A stretch of DNA of 64,000 nucleotides from Desulfoglaeba alkanexedens ALDC (GTDB taxonomy: Bacteria > Desulfobacterota > Syntrophobacteria > Syntrophobacterales > DSM-9756), in NCBI RefSeq assembly GCF_005377625.1, contig NZ_CP040098.1, forward strand, positions 496,001-560,000. Direction: 5' to 3'. Below, one piece after another: positions 8,609 through 16,321 of the stretch. Both the position numbers and the translations under genes were made by a program. Numbering within the stretch: the stretch's first letter is position 1; the number at the start of each line of letters is the position of its first letter. The notes below the pieces were generated by a model, which saw only the letters and a program-made list of their open reading frames with translations, made no database searches and was not told the DNA's origin.

Positions 8609-9156
8609 TCATAACTTCCACATCCTCGCCCGCTTTTTGGATTCATTGTACACGACGAGTCCCACCAGCACGAGCGCGGAAACCACCTTCAGCGGATGTT
8701 CGGTGTCTTCCTCCCCTTCCGCCAAACGGAGAATCATCTCGAAACCGCCCAGTTCGTACACTCGGTTGACGGCCCATCCGAAAAACAGCGAGCACCCGGC
8801 GATGGCCGCCAGGTACACGGCCACCACTCGGGGCCCCATCAGCCGCCACAAGAGCACCCGGGTCGCCATGTTCGTCGTGGGGCCCGAAAGGAGAAGCGCC
8901 AGGGCGGCCCCCGGGGAAAGTCCCTTGAGGATAAACGCTCCAGCCAGCGGCGTCGATGCAGTGGCGCAGATGTAAAGGGGAATACCGGCCAGGAGCATGA
9001 GAACCTGTGAAATCGGCTCGCTCCCCGCCAGTCGATCGAAGAAATCCGCAGGAACTGCGGCCGAGATGAAACCCGCCAGGACGATCCCCAGAAAGAGCCA
9101 GCCGCCGATGTCTTCCACCAGGTCGCCCCCGGCATAGGCGATTCCCCGATTCAGTT
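8609..9156 (-). pseudogene. SO_0444/UPF0718-type metal-efflux permease, N-terminus lost
   Basis: The minus strand reads a hydrophobic permease C-terminal half: YAGGDLVEDIGGWLFLG, then GIPLYICATASTPLAGAFIL, then LLLSGPTTNMATRVLL. This matches the second half of the SO_0444/YraQ-like permeases (about 350 aa, metal or metalloid efflux). The cysteine-containing CATASTPLA segment is retained. The first half is missing. Upstream of about 9156 the frame stays open to 9352 only because it runs through miniature-element DNA (family 1 piece and family 2 left end). An N-terminally truncated, probably non-functional gene is the simplest reading. It lies just beyond the HDOD gene on the same strand. Confidence 0.75.
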
Positions 9157-9188
9157 TTGCACCTTGTTTCGAAGCTCCACCATCCACC

Positions 9189-9258
9189 TTGTTCCCAAGC
9201 TCCAGCTTCGATTCCCATGAGGCCGTTTCCAAGCTGGAACCTGGGAACGAGGGGAAAA
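9189..9258. repeat. Degenerate fragment of miniature element family 1
   Basis: Contains GTTCCCAAGCTCCAGCTT and a diverged AAGCTGGAACCTGGGAACGA, the internal palindromes of family 1 (5327, 24225, 34867, 45125), without its termini. Confidence 0.55.
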
Positions 9259-9366
9259 TTGTATTTCCCCTCCCCTTTTGGGAGGGGGGTAAGGGGAGGG
9301 GGGAGATGGAGATTTTTTGACCTTCGTTATCCTTTTTGCTTAGGGTCTCCACTTTAGAACGCTACC
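9259..9366. mobile_element. Truncated copy of miniature element family 2
   Basis: Reverse-complement reads GGTAGCGTTCTAAAGTGGAG, then AAGCAAAAAGGATAACGAAG and a GGGGAGGGGAAATA block, as in 15506-15713 and 43069-43276. The other terminus (ACGCTACC) is missing; the copy breaks off next to the family 1 fragment. Confidence 0.75.
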
Positions 9367-9531
9367 GGCCCCTTAATTATGTGGAGGTGTACTTAGCATA
9401 CCCAAAACGGCCAGAATCGGCATTCTCGGACAAGCTCCTGGCACCACTTCGCGGCCGCCGGCGGCCGCCTCGGATCTCTTCCAAGGGCGCGGGACTTCTC
9501 CCATGCCTCCGTTATCCTCCTTGCGACGCCG
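9367..9531. other. Short intergenic stretch, no gene seen
   Basis: Contains TCGGACAAGCTCCTGGCACC, weakly like the repeat at 2840 and 16680. Otherwise nothing recognisable before the end of the ferredoxin-thioredoxin reductase gene. Confidence 0.4.
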
Positions 9532-9864
9532 TCACAGAAGTTTTTCCGGCGGCCGCCTTTCGGGGACGTAGACGTGCGGGATCTTCCCCTCGTTCCATTC
9601 CTTGGAAACGTACAGCCCGCAGTAGCAGCTGCCGTATTCCTCCACGTCCGGCACCCGGTACACGCAGGGGCAGATGATGTCCCGGTCCTTCTCCCGGTCG
9701 CCGGAAGCCAGCCGACATGGGCACGCCATGTACCCGTAGCGCTCCTTGTTGACGATCAGGCCTTCCAGCAACTGGAAGGTCATATTCTCGTCCTTGTTGA
9801 AGAAGTATCCCTTCTGTTCCTGGATCGGCTTCAGTGTCTCGTAGAGTTTCTGGGGCGTCATCAT
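9532..9864 (-). CDS. ftrB: Ferredoxin-thioredoxin reductase catalytic beta subunit
   Basis: Fe-S disulfide reductase subunit of 110 aa. It receives electrons from ferredoxin at a [4Fe-4S] cluster beside a redox-active disulfide and reduces a thioredoxin or glutaredoxin-like partner. The cysteine set CPC (residue about 49), CPC (about 66) and CYC (about 82) is complete. The N-terminal helix TPQKLYETLKPIQEQKG is typical. Start ATG 9864 overlaps the glutaredoxin stop by 4 bp (ATGA), so both are translated together. No FTR variable (alpha) subunit is encoded nearby, as in non-phototrophic bacteria where FtrB works alone. Confidence 0.92.
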   Translation of the reverse strand: MMTPQKLYETLKPIQEQKGYFFNKDENMTFQLLEGLIVNKERYGYMACPCRLASGDREKDRDIICPCVYRVPDVEEYGSCYCGLYVSKEWNEGKIPHVYVPERRPPEKLL

Positions 9865-10112
9865 GATTTCAGAGCCTCCTCGATCTCCTCCCTTTGGAAA
9901 CCGACTATGACCCGTTCGCCGATGAGGATGGTGGGGAAGGTGCAATTGGCATTGTGCCTCTTGACTTCGTCGAGCATCTCCTTGCGTTCGTCCCCTTCCA
10001 GCTTGTCGACTTCGACACACTCGTAGGCGATGCCGCGCCGGTCTAGAAATTCCCTGGCATTGCGACAATGGACACAGGTACTCAGTGCATACACTTTCAC
10101 GTTTTTGGGCAT
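9861..10112 (-). CDS. Glutaredoxin family protein, partner of FtrB
   Basis: 83-residue thioredoxin-fold protein with CVHC near residue 12 and cis-proline strand TFPTILIGERVIVGF near 54. It is upstream of and coupled to ftrB by an ATGA overlap. The likely role is a small disulfide carrier reduced by FtrB from ferredoxin rather than by glutathione (inference from pairing). Start ATG 10112 follows AAAGGAGCG; the longer frame to 10166 lacks a ribosome-binding site. Confidence 0.9.
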   Translation of the reverse strand: MPKNVKVYALSTCVHCRNAREFLDRRGIAYECVEVDKLEGDERKEMLDEVKRHNANCTFPTILIGERVIVGFQREEIEEALKS

Positions 10113-10246
10113 GGATGCGCTCCTTTCAGGGTCACCCGTAGCGGCAAAACGGCCTCCGCTAAACATTCGATCTCAGTCTGTCGAAAGCTCCGATCAACAG
10201 CCCACGTCATGCTCCAGATCAAACTTATCGATGATTCAGGGTCTGT

Positions 10247-11125
10247 TCAAGTAGTTGTGTCAGATAGGACACGGGATAAGTGAGCAGGAGGTAAAGGAGC
10301 GCCAACGGCAGGTAGGCTTCGAAGGTGAGGTTCCAAAAGTTTCCGAAGGGCCGCTCCTTCGGTCATGGCGAATTTCGCCAGCGCAAAATCATAGCGCACG
10401 GGATCCTCGGGGCGGATGCCGCGAAAGCCACGGGTGACCTCCCGCGCCGCGCAGCCGTCCGCCTGATTTCGCCGCGTGAAGCCGAGGAACCGGCCGATGC
10501 GATACATGTGCGTGTCGAGCGGAACGGTGAGTTCGGCAGGCGAAAGCACCGTCCAGCCGCCGGGATCCACCTCGTCGCGCCGTACCATCCATCGAAGGAA
10601 CAGGTGAAGACGCTTGCAGGCGCTGCCTTTTTTCGGAGCAGCCAGCAGCATGCCGCAGCCGGCTCCGGAGGCCCCCAGGCCGGCGACGAAATCCTGGAGG
10701 GCCGAAACCGGTGACCCCGGGTGGCGCCGCATATGGAACGCGAAGCAGGATTCCAGTGAACCAAAATCCTCCATCACCCGCCGAGCCCCGCTCAGGAGCG
10801 AAGCCAGCTGGACTCCGGAACAGAAGCGGTGCACAAACCCGTCGAACCGCCTTTCCAACTCACGGCGTTCGCTTCCGCAAACCGTTTCCCAGGGCGAGGG
10901 CCCCAGGCGGTCCAAAGCCGCCTGAACGCTTGCGTGAATCTGGCGGACGCGCCCGAACGCCAGGCTCGACGCCACAAGCGCCACCAGTTCGCGGTCTCGG
11001 CGATCTTCGTACCGATGCACGAACTCCACGGGATCGGGAGCCACACACTCCCACCGATTGAACCGTTCGTAGATTGCGTCCAGAAGCTCCCGAAGCGTTG
11101 CCGAAACCGGCAGTACCTGTTCCAT
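10247..11125 (-). CDS. DUF2400 / TIGR02757 family protein
   Basis: Conserved 292-residue cytoplasmic protein of unknown role, built on a helix-rich fold related to HhH-GPD DNA glycosylases. Family blocks visible: YEDRRDRELVALVASSLAFG near residue 38, KRLHLFLRWMVRRDEVDPGG near 172, and VPLDTHMYRIGRFLGFT near 202. Start ATG 11125 has AAAGGGGAAAAGGA upstream. A role in nucleic-acid metabolism is only suggested by the fold. It lies between the glutaredoxin gene and an IS remnant, with no operon partner. Confidence 0.85.
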   Translation of the reverse strand: MEQVLPVSATLRELLDAIYERFNRWECVAPDPVEFVHRYEDRRDRELVALVASSLAFGRVRQIHASVQAALDRLGPSPWETVCGSERRELERRFDGFVHRFCSGVQLASLLSGARRVMEDFGSLESCFAFHMRRHPGSPVSALQDFVAGLGASGAGCGMLLAAPKKGSACKRLHLFLRWMVRRDEVDPGGWTVLSPAELTVPLDTHMYRIGRFLGFTRRNQADGCAAREVTRGFRGIRPEDPVRYDFALAKFAMTEGAALRKLLEPHLRSLPAVGAPLPPAHLSRVLSDTTT

Positions 11126-11241
11126 CGTAAGATCCTTTTCCCCTTTGTCAAACTCATCTTTGACAGTGGCAAAAAACTATATCAGTAATGTCAATGACAT
11201 ACGACACCATTGGAAGTTTTTGACACTGCGCTCCGTTCCGT

Positions 11242-12364
11242 CTAGGAGAGTACCCGGATGGTGGGAGGGATGGCAACTCCCACGGCCCTGAAGACGCTGC
11301 TGCACGTGCCCAGACATTGGGACCGCAGAGCGAAGCGCTTGCCGTTCTCCTCGATGACGATTTCCTGGAGGGCACTCAGATCTTGCTTGATATCAGACCA
11401 GTCAAAGGCGTGCCCCGCCTGGTCCAGACGCCGGTAGAGCTCCTTTCGAAGTACCAGCGCCAGGAAAGAGCAGAACACATGTCCCCGGACATCACGTTGA
11501 TGGAAAACGGGCCGCGTCTCAAAGGTCGATTTGAGGTCTCTGAAGGAATGCTCTACCTGCCAGAGTTCCTTGTACTTAAGGGCCACCCGATCCGAAGACC
11601 AGTTGGTGTTGGTGGTGAGGACCCACTTCCCGTCGAACCTCTCCTCCTCCTTGACCTTGTCGAGATCGATATGGATGCTGTCCTTGTCCACCTTGAGGAA
11701 CTTGGGATACCCCTCGTTGCCGACAAGCGCCTTGGGGCCTTTGCGGATCTGTTCCCTGAGCGACTCGATAATCGAGTCACGGTCGGCTTTGTCCTTCTCG
11801 GCCTGCTTGGGATTCAGACAAACGATGTAGCGCTTGTCCCGCACCATGACCTCCTTGACCTTGAGGGGAGAGCGCCCTTCACACTTGACCTCCTTGTAGC
11901 GGCCGGCTCGGGCGGGTACTTCGGCGGTGATCTCATTGACCTTCCGCATCCGGGTCCCAAGGATGTAAGCCATCTTCCTTTCTTCAAGTTCTCGGATCGT
12001 CTCCCTGCTGACCATGCCACGGTCGGCCACGATGCAGAACCTCCCCACCCCAAAACGCTTGCGAATGCGATCCGTCACGGGAACCAGAGTCTTGACGTCC
12101 GTGGAGTTGCCCGGCCACATCTCACAGCAAAGAGGCCTGCCGTTCTGGTCCAGGACGGCTCCCACCACCATTTGCTTGAGCTCGGGGTTTCTCGCTGAAA
12201 CGGGAAAGGGAGCGGATGAGGGTCTCGATCTCGCCTTTGGCACTCAGTTTGTCCATACGCCCAACGGTTGCAATCACGCGCTGGGTGACCTTGGAGTTAA
12301 CCCTCTGGTTTTCAACGATTTGCAGGTAGTCATACTTACCGGACTTCTTGATGCTAGCGAACAT
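11242..12364 (-). pseudogene. IS1634-family transposase, internally deleted and frameshifted
   Basis: The N-terminal part (12122-12364, starting MFASIKKSGKYDYLQIVENQ) and the C-terminal part (down to 11242) are in different frames joined near 12190. The C-terminal part keeps a catalytic aspartate in FCIVADRGMVS and the glutamate in WQVEHSFRDLKSTFETRPVF. Full IS1634 transposases have about 550 residues; here about 60 plus 310 remain, so roughly 150-200 residues including the first catalytic aspartate are gone. A dead IS4-superfamily copy. I could not identify its terminal repeats. Confidence 0.85.
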
Positions 12365-12510
12365 GCGAGCCTCCTCTTAGGACACTCGCAAATTAGCTCA
12401 TGCAGGAACACATTGCAAGGCTATAACCATCATTCTATGGCACCACAGAATGAGGCATTTTCCAGACATGCCCTAGCATCCATGCGGATTTGCGGGATGT
12501 GACCAGGTGG

Positions 12511-12675
12511 TCACTGTAAAACTTGAGCATGAGAAATCATCGGCCGCCCTGGAACTTCCTTTTCCAACCGTTCGCAGAGGTCCGTGTAGCCGTTGATCAG
12601 ATTGCCCACAAGGACCAGGCCCGAATGTTCGCTGTAGAAGGCTTTCGAAGATTGTTCAATTTCGATTCTCTTCAT
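12511..12675 (-). pseudogene. Transposase N-terminal fragment (IS1380-like)
   Basis: Fifty-four codons starting at ATG 12675: MKRIEIEQSSKAFYSEHSGL followed by VLVGNLINGYTDLCERLEKE. This resembles the first 50 residues of IS1380-type transposases; the remainder is absent. Assignment is from memory of the family start, so moderate confidence. Confidence 0.55.
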
Positions 12676-12802
12676 GGGTGCACCTGCCGGGTGAAAGTTT
12701 GACAGGAGACCCTACACCATAAAAGCGGATGACATTCAATAGGATATCTGCGATATGATAGCTTTATGTATAGACGCAATCTCACGGATTTAGGTTTAAA
12801 TC

Positions 12803-13243
12803 ATGAAGTCGAAACCCGGAACATATGCGTTAGTTCTTCGAAGCCTTAAAAGCACAAGCGCGCAAATCGGCCGCTGGGGTCAGCTCAGGATAGTTCCAGG
12901 ATACTATATCTACGTGGGCAGCGCATTTGGTCCGGGAGGCGTGCAGGCGCGTATCACAAGGCATTGCCGAAAGACAAAACCTAAACACTGGCATATCGAT
13001 TATCTCCGGGAACACGTGAATCCTCTTTTTGCATGGTACAGCAATGAACCGATAAAATTGGAGCATCGCTGGGCACAGGCATTATCGGAAATGGAGGGAA
13101 CATCACCGGTGAGAGGGTTTGGTTCCACTGATTGCAGGTGTTTATCTCATCTGTTTGTTATGAAGAAAAAACCGTCGTTGACCCAATTCGCGAGCGCCGT
13201 CGGCTCTCCAATAGAAACATGGGTCTTTCGACCGGACACCTGA
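12803..13243 (+). CDS. GIY-YIG nuclease family protein (DUF123)
   Basis: Small protein (146 aa) of the DUF123 branch of GIY-YIG nucleases, found alone or fused to endonuclease III; proposed DNA-repair nuclease, function unproven. Motifs: GTYALVLRS at the start, GYYIYVGSAFGPGGVQARI near residue 33 (the GIY-YIG strands and arginine), and HWHIDYLREHVNP near 62. Cysteines in STDCRCLSHLF near 110 are a conserved late motif. ATG 12803 is the first start in an AT-rich leader with no strong Shine-Dalgarno. It is bracketed by IS remnants and intergenic DNA. Confidence 0.85.
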   Translation: MKSKPGTYALVLRSLKSTSAQIGRWGQLRIVPGYYIYVGSAFGPGGVQARITRHCRKTKPKHWHIDYLREHVNPLFAWYSNEPIKLEHRWAQALSEMEGTSPVRGFGSTDCRCLSHLFVMKKKPSLTQFASAVGSPIETWVFRPDT

Positions 13244-13315
13244 CAGCCATTAATCCTCCATCCCCCTGGAATACTCGATTGTAGGTGGATTTAGACCATG
13301 CGACAACTATCCTGA

Positions 13316-13456
13316 CACAGGGGGAACCGCACGAGCACGATTCAAAAGGCCAACGCCCGCCTGGCGCGGATCCACCCGGAGATCCTCGTCCGCGGCGTCC
13401 TCCGACGGGACAATACCCTCTTAACCGATTTCCGCTGCACGGGCCAACCGGTTTGA
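13316..13456 (+). pseudogene. Open-frame remnant, C-terminal part of an unknown protein
   Basis: No start codon. The frame reads IQKANARLARIHPEILVRGV, then LRRDNTLLTDFRCTGQPV, and stops at 13454-13456, inside the palindrome 13453-13466. Composition looks coding, but no family is recognised. Confidence 0.3.
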
Positions 13457-13466
13457 CCCAAGTCAA
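13453..13466. promoter_or_regulatory. CRP/FNR-type operator TTGAC-N4-GTCAA, site 1
   Basis: Perfect palindrome TTGACCCAAGTCAA. A TATGTT box at 13489-13494 lies at the spacing of a class II CRP/FNR promoter (site centre at -41.5). The arms resemble the FNR site TTGAT-N4-ATCAA with T-to-C and A-to-G changes, as described for HcpR-like nitrosative-stress regulators. Confidence 0.55.
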
Positions 13467-13498
13467 TGAACCCGGAAAACACTCCGGCTATGTTGTAG

Positions 13499-13702
13499 TC
13501 CAAGACGGCAAGAAAATCTAAAACAGCCAAGGAACTTTCGGCGGTTTTTTCCGAAGGGCAGGTCGTGGAGACTGTAGATTGCCGTCTTCGACTATGGGTG
13601 GAACAGGCCGGGGGCGACCATCGATTTGCGGACGTCCTCAAACGCATCGGCTGGAACACGGTCCGCCCGAAAGAGACAGCATCCGGCCGGCATTTGACTT
13701 GA
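13499..13702 (+). pseudogene. Open-frame remnant without start codon between two operators
   Basis: The frame reads SKTAKELSAVFSEGQVVETV, then DCRLRLWVEQAGGDHRFADV, then LKRIGWNT, and ends at 13700-13702 inside operator 2. It looks like real protein. The first possible start is GTG 13565 without ribosome-binding site; an upstream start may have been lost. Family unknown. Confidence 0.35.
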
Positions 13703-13735
13703 GTCAATGCCGCGGGACGGCCGGTGCATTAAAAT
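13694..13735 (+). promoter_or_regulatory. CRP/FNR-type operator, site 2, with class II promoter
   Basis: TTGACTTGAGTCAA (13694-13707) is a perfect TTGAC-N4-GTCAA palindrome. TAAAAT at 13730-13735 is exactly where the -10 box falls if the site is centred at -41.5, giving a start near 13742, about 27 bp before the HD/zinc-ribbon gene. Regulation by an HcpR/FNR-like activator is inferred. Confidence 0.65.
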
Positions 13736-13768
13736 AAAAATCAAACACATCTGAAAGGAGGACAACCC

Positions 13769-14470
13769 ATGAAGTGTCCGGGACAAGACAGTCGATTCTG
13801 GCAGCCGGGAGCCATCTTTGAGGCGAAATGCCCCGAATGCGGGCAAATGGTTGAGTTTTTCAAAGACGAGAGCAAGCGGCGGTGCCGGGCGTGCGGTCAC
13901 ATGTTCGTGAACCCCAGGATGGATTTCGGGTGCGCGTCTTACTGCAAATTCGCCGAACAGTGCCTGGGCTATCTCCCGCCGGAAATCCTGGCTCAACGTG
14001 AAGCACTCCTCAAGGACCGCGTGGCCATCGAGATGAAGAAAGCGTTCAAGAAGGACTTCAGGCGGATCGCTCGTGCCATGAAAGTGGCGCGATACGCGGA
14101 AAAGATCACTTTGCAGGAAGGCGGCGATCCGGCGGTCGCCATTTCAGCAGCATACCTGCGAGATGTTGGGGCGGGCGCGGCCGATGGGGAAGAACGGGGA
14201 GCGACTCCGGCGAGAGAAATCCTCCAACGCCTCGGCGCCCGCGAAGAACTCATCGACGCCGTGTGCCGCATTGTCGGGCACCGGCATGATGCGGAAGCGG
14301 AAGCCGACACCAATACCAGGATCGTTCACGACGCGGAGCTTTTGGCGGACCTGGAAGAACACGGCAAGGAAGCGGCCGCGGATGCGGCCGCGATCCGCGA
14401 AGGAATCCGCCGGCGGCTTCTCACCGAAAGCGCCCGGGCGCTGCTCGACGATCTGCCGATGGAGGCGTGA
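13769..14470 (+). CDS. HD-domain protein with N-terminal zinc-ribbon
   Basis: A 233-residue cytoplasmic protein. Residues 20-60 hold paired cysteines (CPEC, then CRAC, then CASYCKFAEQC), a metal-binding ribbon with extra cysteines that could bind Zn or Fe-S. Residues about 100-190 resemble an HD domain but the usual first histidine is not obvious: KVARYAEKI, AISAAYLRDVGAG, and IVGHRHDAE near 170. Strong Shine-Dalgarno GAAAGGAGG precedes ATG 13769. It follows a CRP/FNR-like promoter and precedes an Fe-S protein gene after 55 bp; such pairs accompany hybrid-cluster protein (hcp) in other anaerobes, but hcp is not in the window. Substrate unknown. Confidence 0.8.
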   Translation: MKCPGQDSRFWQPGAIFEAKCPECGQMVEFFKDESKRRCRACGHMFVNPRMDFGCASYCKFAEQCLGYLPPEILAQREALLKDRVAIEMKKAFKKDFRRIARAMKVARYAEKITLQEGGDPAVAISAAYLRDVGAGAADGEERGATPAREILQRLGAREELIDAVCRIVGHRHDAEAEADTNTRIVHDAELLADLEEHGKEAAADAAAIREGIRRRLLTESARALLDDLPMEA

Positions 14471-14525
14471 TCGCGGCCGCGCCTCACGCCCCCACTACCA
14501 CAGAACCGAATGAGGAGAAATGTCC

Positions 14526-15272
14526 ATGAAGACGGTACGAAAGATCATCGAAATCGACGAAGAACGGTGCGACGGATGCGGCCAGTGCGTGATTTCCTGT
14601 GCCGAAGGCGCCCTTGAAATCATCGATGGGAAGGCCCGCCTGGTATCCGAAGTCTACTGCGACGGCCTTGGCGCCTGTCTTGGGGAATGCCCCCGGGGAG
14701 CCCTCCACGTGGTGGAGCGCAAAGCGGAAGCATTCGATCCGGAGGCCGTGGAAGCCTACCTGGAACAAAAAGAAGCGGCTGAAGAAAAGGTGCCTCCCAT
14801 GCAATGCCCGTCGGCCCGGATTCAGACGTTTCCGGTTTCCCGCGACATAACCCCGGCCCTTGCCGAAGGAGCCGCCGAAAGCGCCCTCGGGCACTGGCCC
14901 GTCCAGATCCGGTTGATCCCGCCGACGGCACCGTTTCTCAAGGGAGCGGATCTGCTGGTGGCCGCCGACTGTGTTCCGGTGGCTTACGCCCGGTTCCACG
15001 AGGATTTCCTCGCCGGGCGCGTGGTCCTCATAGGCTGCCCCAAGTTCGATAACGTGCAGGAATACCTGCAGAAGTTCGCCCAGATTTTCGAAAAGGCCGA
15101 ACCGCGGAGCGTCACCGTGCTCACCATGGAAGTGCCCTGCTGTTCGGGTCTTCCGATGATCGTCCGCAAAGCCATGGAAGCGGCGGGGAAAACCACCCGA
15201 GACATCCCCGTCGAAGAGGTGGTCATCGGCGCCCGAGGAAAGATCCTGGAACGGAATGCCTGGGCGGCTTGA
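14526..15272 (+). CDS. 4Fe-4S dicluster ferredoxin-domain protein of the hcp-associated type
   Basis: 248-residue Fe-S protein. The first 65 residues hold two ferredoxin motifs, CDGCGQCVISC and the looser CDGLGACLGECP. The C-terminal domain (about 110-248) carries LLVAADCVPVAYARFHEDFL and VVLIGCPKFDNVQEYL, then EVPCCSGLPMIV, cysteines that may ligate a further centre. This family often sits beside hybrid-cluster protein and HD/zinc-ribbon genes; a role as electron donor under nitrosative or redox stress is inferred. Start ATG 14526 is preferred over ATG 14520: GAGGAG is 8 bp from it and only 2 bp from the other. Likely co-transcribed with the HD gene. Confidence 0.82.
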   Translation: MKTVRKIIEIDEERCDGCGQCVISCAEGALEIIDGKARLVSEVYCDGLGACLGECPRGALHVVERKAEAFDPEAVEAYLEQKEAAEEKVPPMQCPSARIQTFPVSRDITPALAEGAAESALGHWPVQIRLIPPTAPFLKGADLLVAADCVPVAYARFHEDFLAGRVVLIGCPKFDNVQEYLQKFAQIFEKAEPRSVTVLTMEVPCCSGLPMIVRKAMEAAGKTTRDIPVEEVVIGARGKILERNAWAA

Positions 15273-15505
15273 GGACTCATGGAGCGGGACGGGGATTTTC
15301 ACGCCCACCGTTTCGATGAGCCGCTCTCCAACCTGGACAAGAATGGGAAAACCGCCCATGAACGCTCTTCGCGTCAGGGTGTGGAGCGCCGGCGACCGCT
15401 GATATGGAACCTGAAAAGGGGCACGTCTTCGACTCGAGGACCGGAAGGGCGGTATCCGGTCCCCGGGCCGTTCAGTCTTCCCCGAGGGGATCCAGATAAT
15501 TTCTT
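15273..15505. other. Intergenic, no gene recognised
   Basis: Short frames exist on both strands but none has a ribosome-binding site or recognisable motif. The stretch ends in AATTTCTT, the left half of the probable target duplication of the element at 15506. Confidence 0.4.
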
Positions 15506-15713
15506 GGTAGCGTTCTAAAGTGGAGACCTTAAGCAAAAAGGTTAACGAAGGTCAAAAAATCCCCCTCTCCCTTGATGGGAGAGGGTTGGGGTGACGGTGA
15601 GAAAATTAACGCATGTCAAGCAGTTACATTCCCCTCCCCTTAATCCCCTCCCACAAGGGGAGGGGAAATAGAATTTAGCATCAAATATTAGGTCTATTAT
15701 TTTCTACGCTACC
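15506..15713. mobile_element. Miniature inverted-repeat element, family 2, copy A
   Basis: 208 bp from GGTAGCGTTCTAAAGTGG to TCTACGCTACC; terminal inverted repeat GGTAGCGT/ACGCTACC. Flanks AATTTCTT and GATTTCTT form an 8-bp duplication with one mismatch. Inside are stacked poly-purine blocks (GGGAGAGGG; GGGGAGGGG). No coding capacity. It has about the same length and sequence as copy B at 43069. Confidence 0.85.
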
Positions 15714-15837
15714 GATTTCTTACGTTCACCGATGGATCACCACATCCGTAGTAGCGGAACGCCTCGATCCCGGCCTCCCGAATCACATCCTCTGCGAAGC
15801 GTCTCAATTCCTCCAAGCGGGCCTTCTCATCACTCAT
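15709..15837 (-). pseudogene. N-terminal fragment of an inositol-monophosphatase-like gene cut by the family 2 element
   Basis: From ATG 15837 the minus strand reads MSDEKARLEELRRFAEDVIR, then EAGIEAFRYYGCGDPSVNVR, and stops at TAG supplied by the element terminus. The helix pattern and the YYG-x-GDP motif resemble the first 40 residues of inositol monophosphatase family proteins of related bacteria (recalled, moderate). The ATG overlaps the lipoprotein stop, so it was a coupled downstream gene. The rest is not found beyond the element (left side 15273-15505). Confidence 0.55.
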
Positions 15838-16321
15838 GCAGCGCCTCCTGCTGGGGTTCGGATTGTCGAGGCTCAATCGCCGTTAGGAACTTGACGGCCT
15901 TGCCCCTGTAAAATATCGAGTAATTTCGGAGCGTCTGGTCGGTAAAGGCCCTTCGGACGGATTCGGATTCGCTGCTGTATCGTTCCGGAACGATATTTCC
16001 CTCCTCGGTGGGTAGAAATTCTTTGACCAGGCCGATGACGGCGTCGGCTCCCTTTTCGGCGGCGGATGCCTTGAGCCGTTTCATGGCCTCCGCTTCAGCC
16101 TGGGATTCAAGGCAGTAATCGTTTCGTTCGACCTTGGCGGTCACGGTCCCGAGGACCTTGAAGGGGCGCTGCGGCGGTTCGGTGTAGACCTGGATATGGG
16201 CATAAGGGTCCGGTTCTGGGGGCTTGCCTTCCAGAAGAGCGAGGCAGCTTCGGCCCGCACTGCAGCCCCAGGCCGAAATCACGAAAAAAACTCCCAAGAG
16301 CGAAGGAAAAACCTTCCTCAT
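15830..16321 (-). CDS. Lipoprotein with RcsF/YbjQ-like domain
   Basis: 163-residue predicted lipoprotein. The signal peptide MRKVFPSLLGVFFVISAWGC ends in a lipobox with cysteine 20. The mature part has PFKVLGTVTAKV near 55 and a helix with KASAAEKGADAVIGL near 85, the pattern of RcsF/YbjQ-type envelope proteins that form a small alpha/beta fold. Exact family uncertain; function unknown. Start ATG 16321 has GGAAGGAGTCG before it; the 274-aa longer frame runs through intergenic repeat DNA. Its stop overlaps the start of the truncated phosphatase-like gene. Confidence 0.75.
   Translation of the reverse strand: MRKVFPSLLGVFFVISAWGCSAGRSCLALLEGKPPEPDPYAHIQVYTEPPQRPFKVLGTVTAKVERNDYCLESQAEAEAMKRLKASAAEKGADAVIGLVKEFLPTEEGNIVPERYSSESESVRRAFTDQTLRNYSIFYRGKAVKFLTAIEPRQSEPQQEALHE

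Noticed and set aside
13285-13521. 78-residue plus-strand ORF
   Set aside because: Proline-rich reading with no motif, overlapping a better coding-like frame that ends at 13456.
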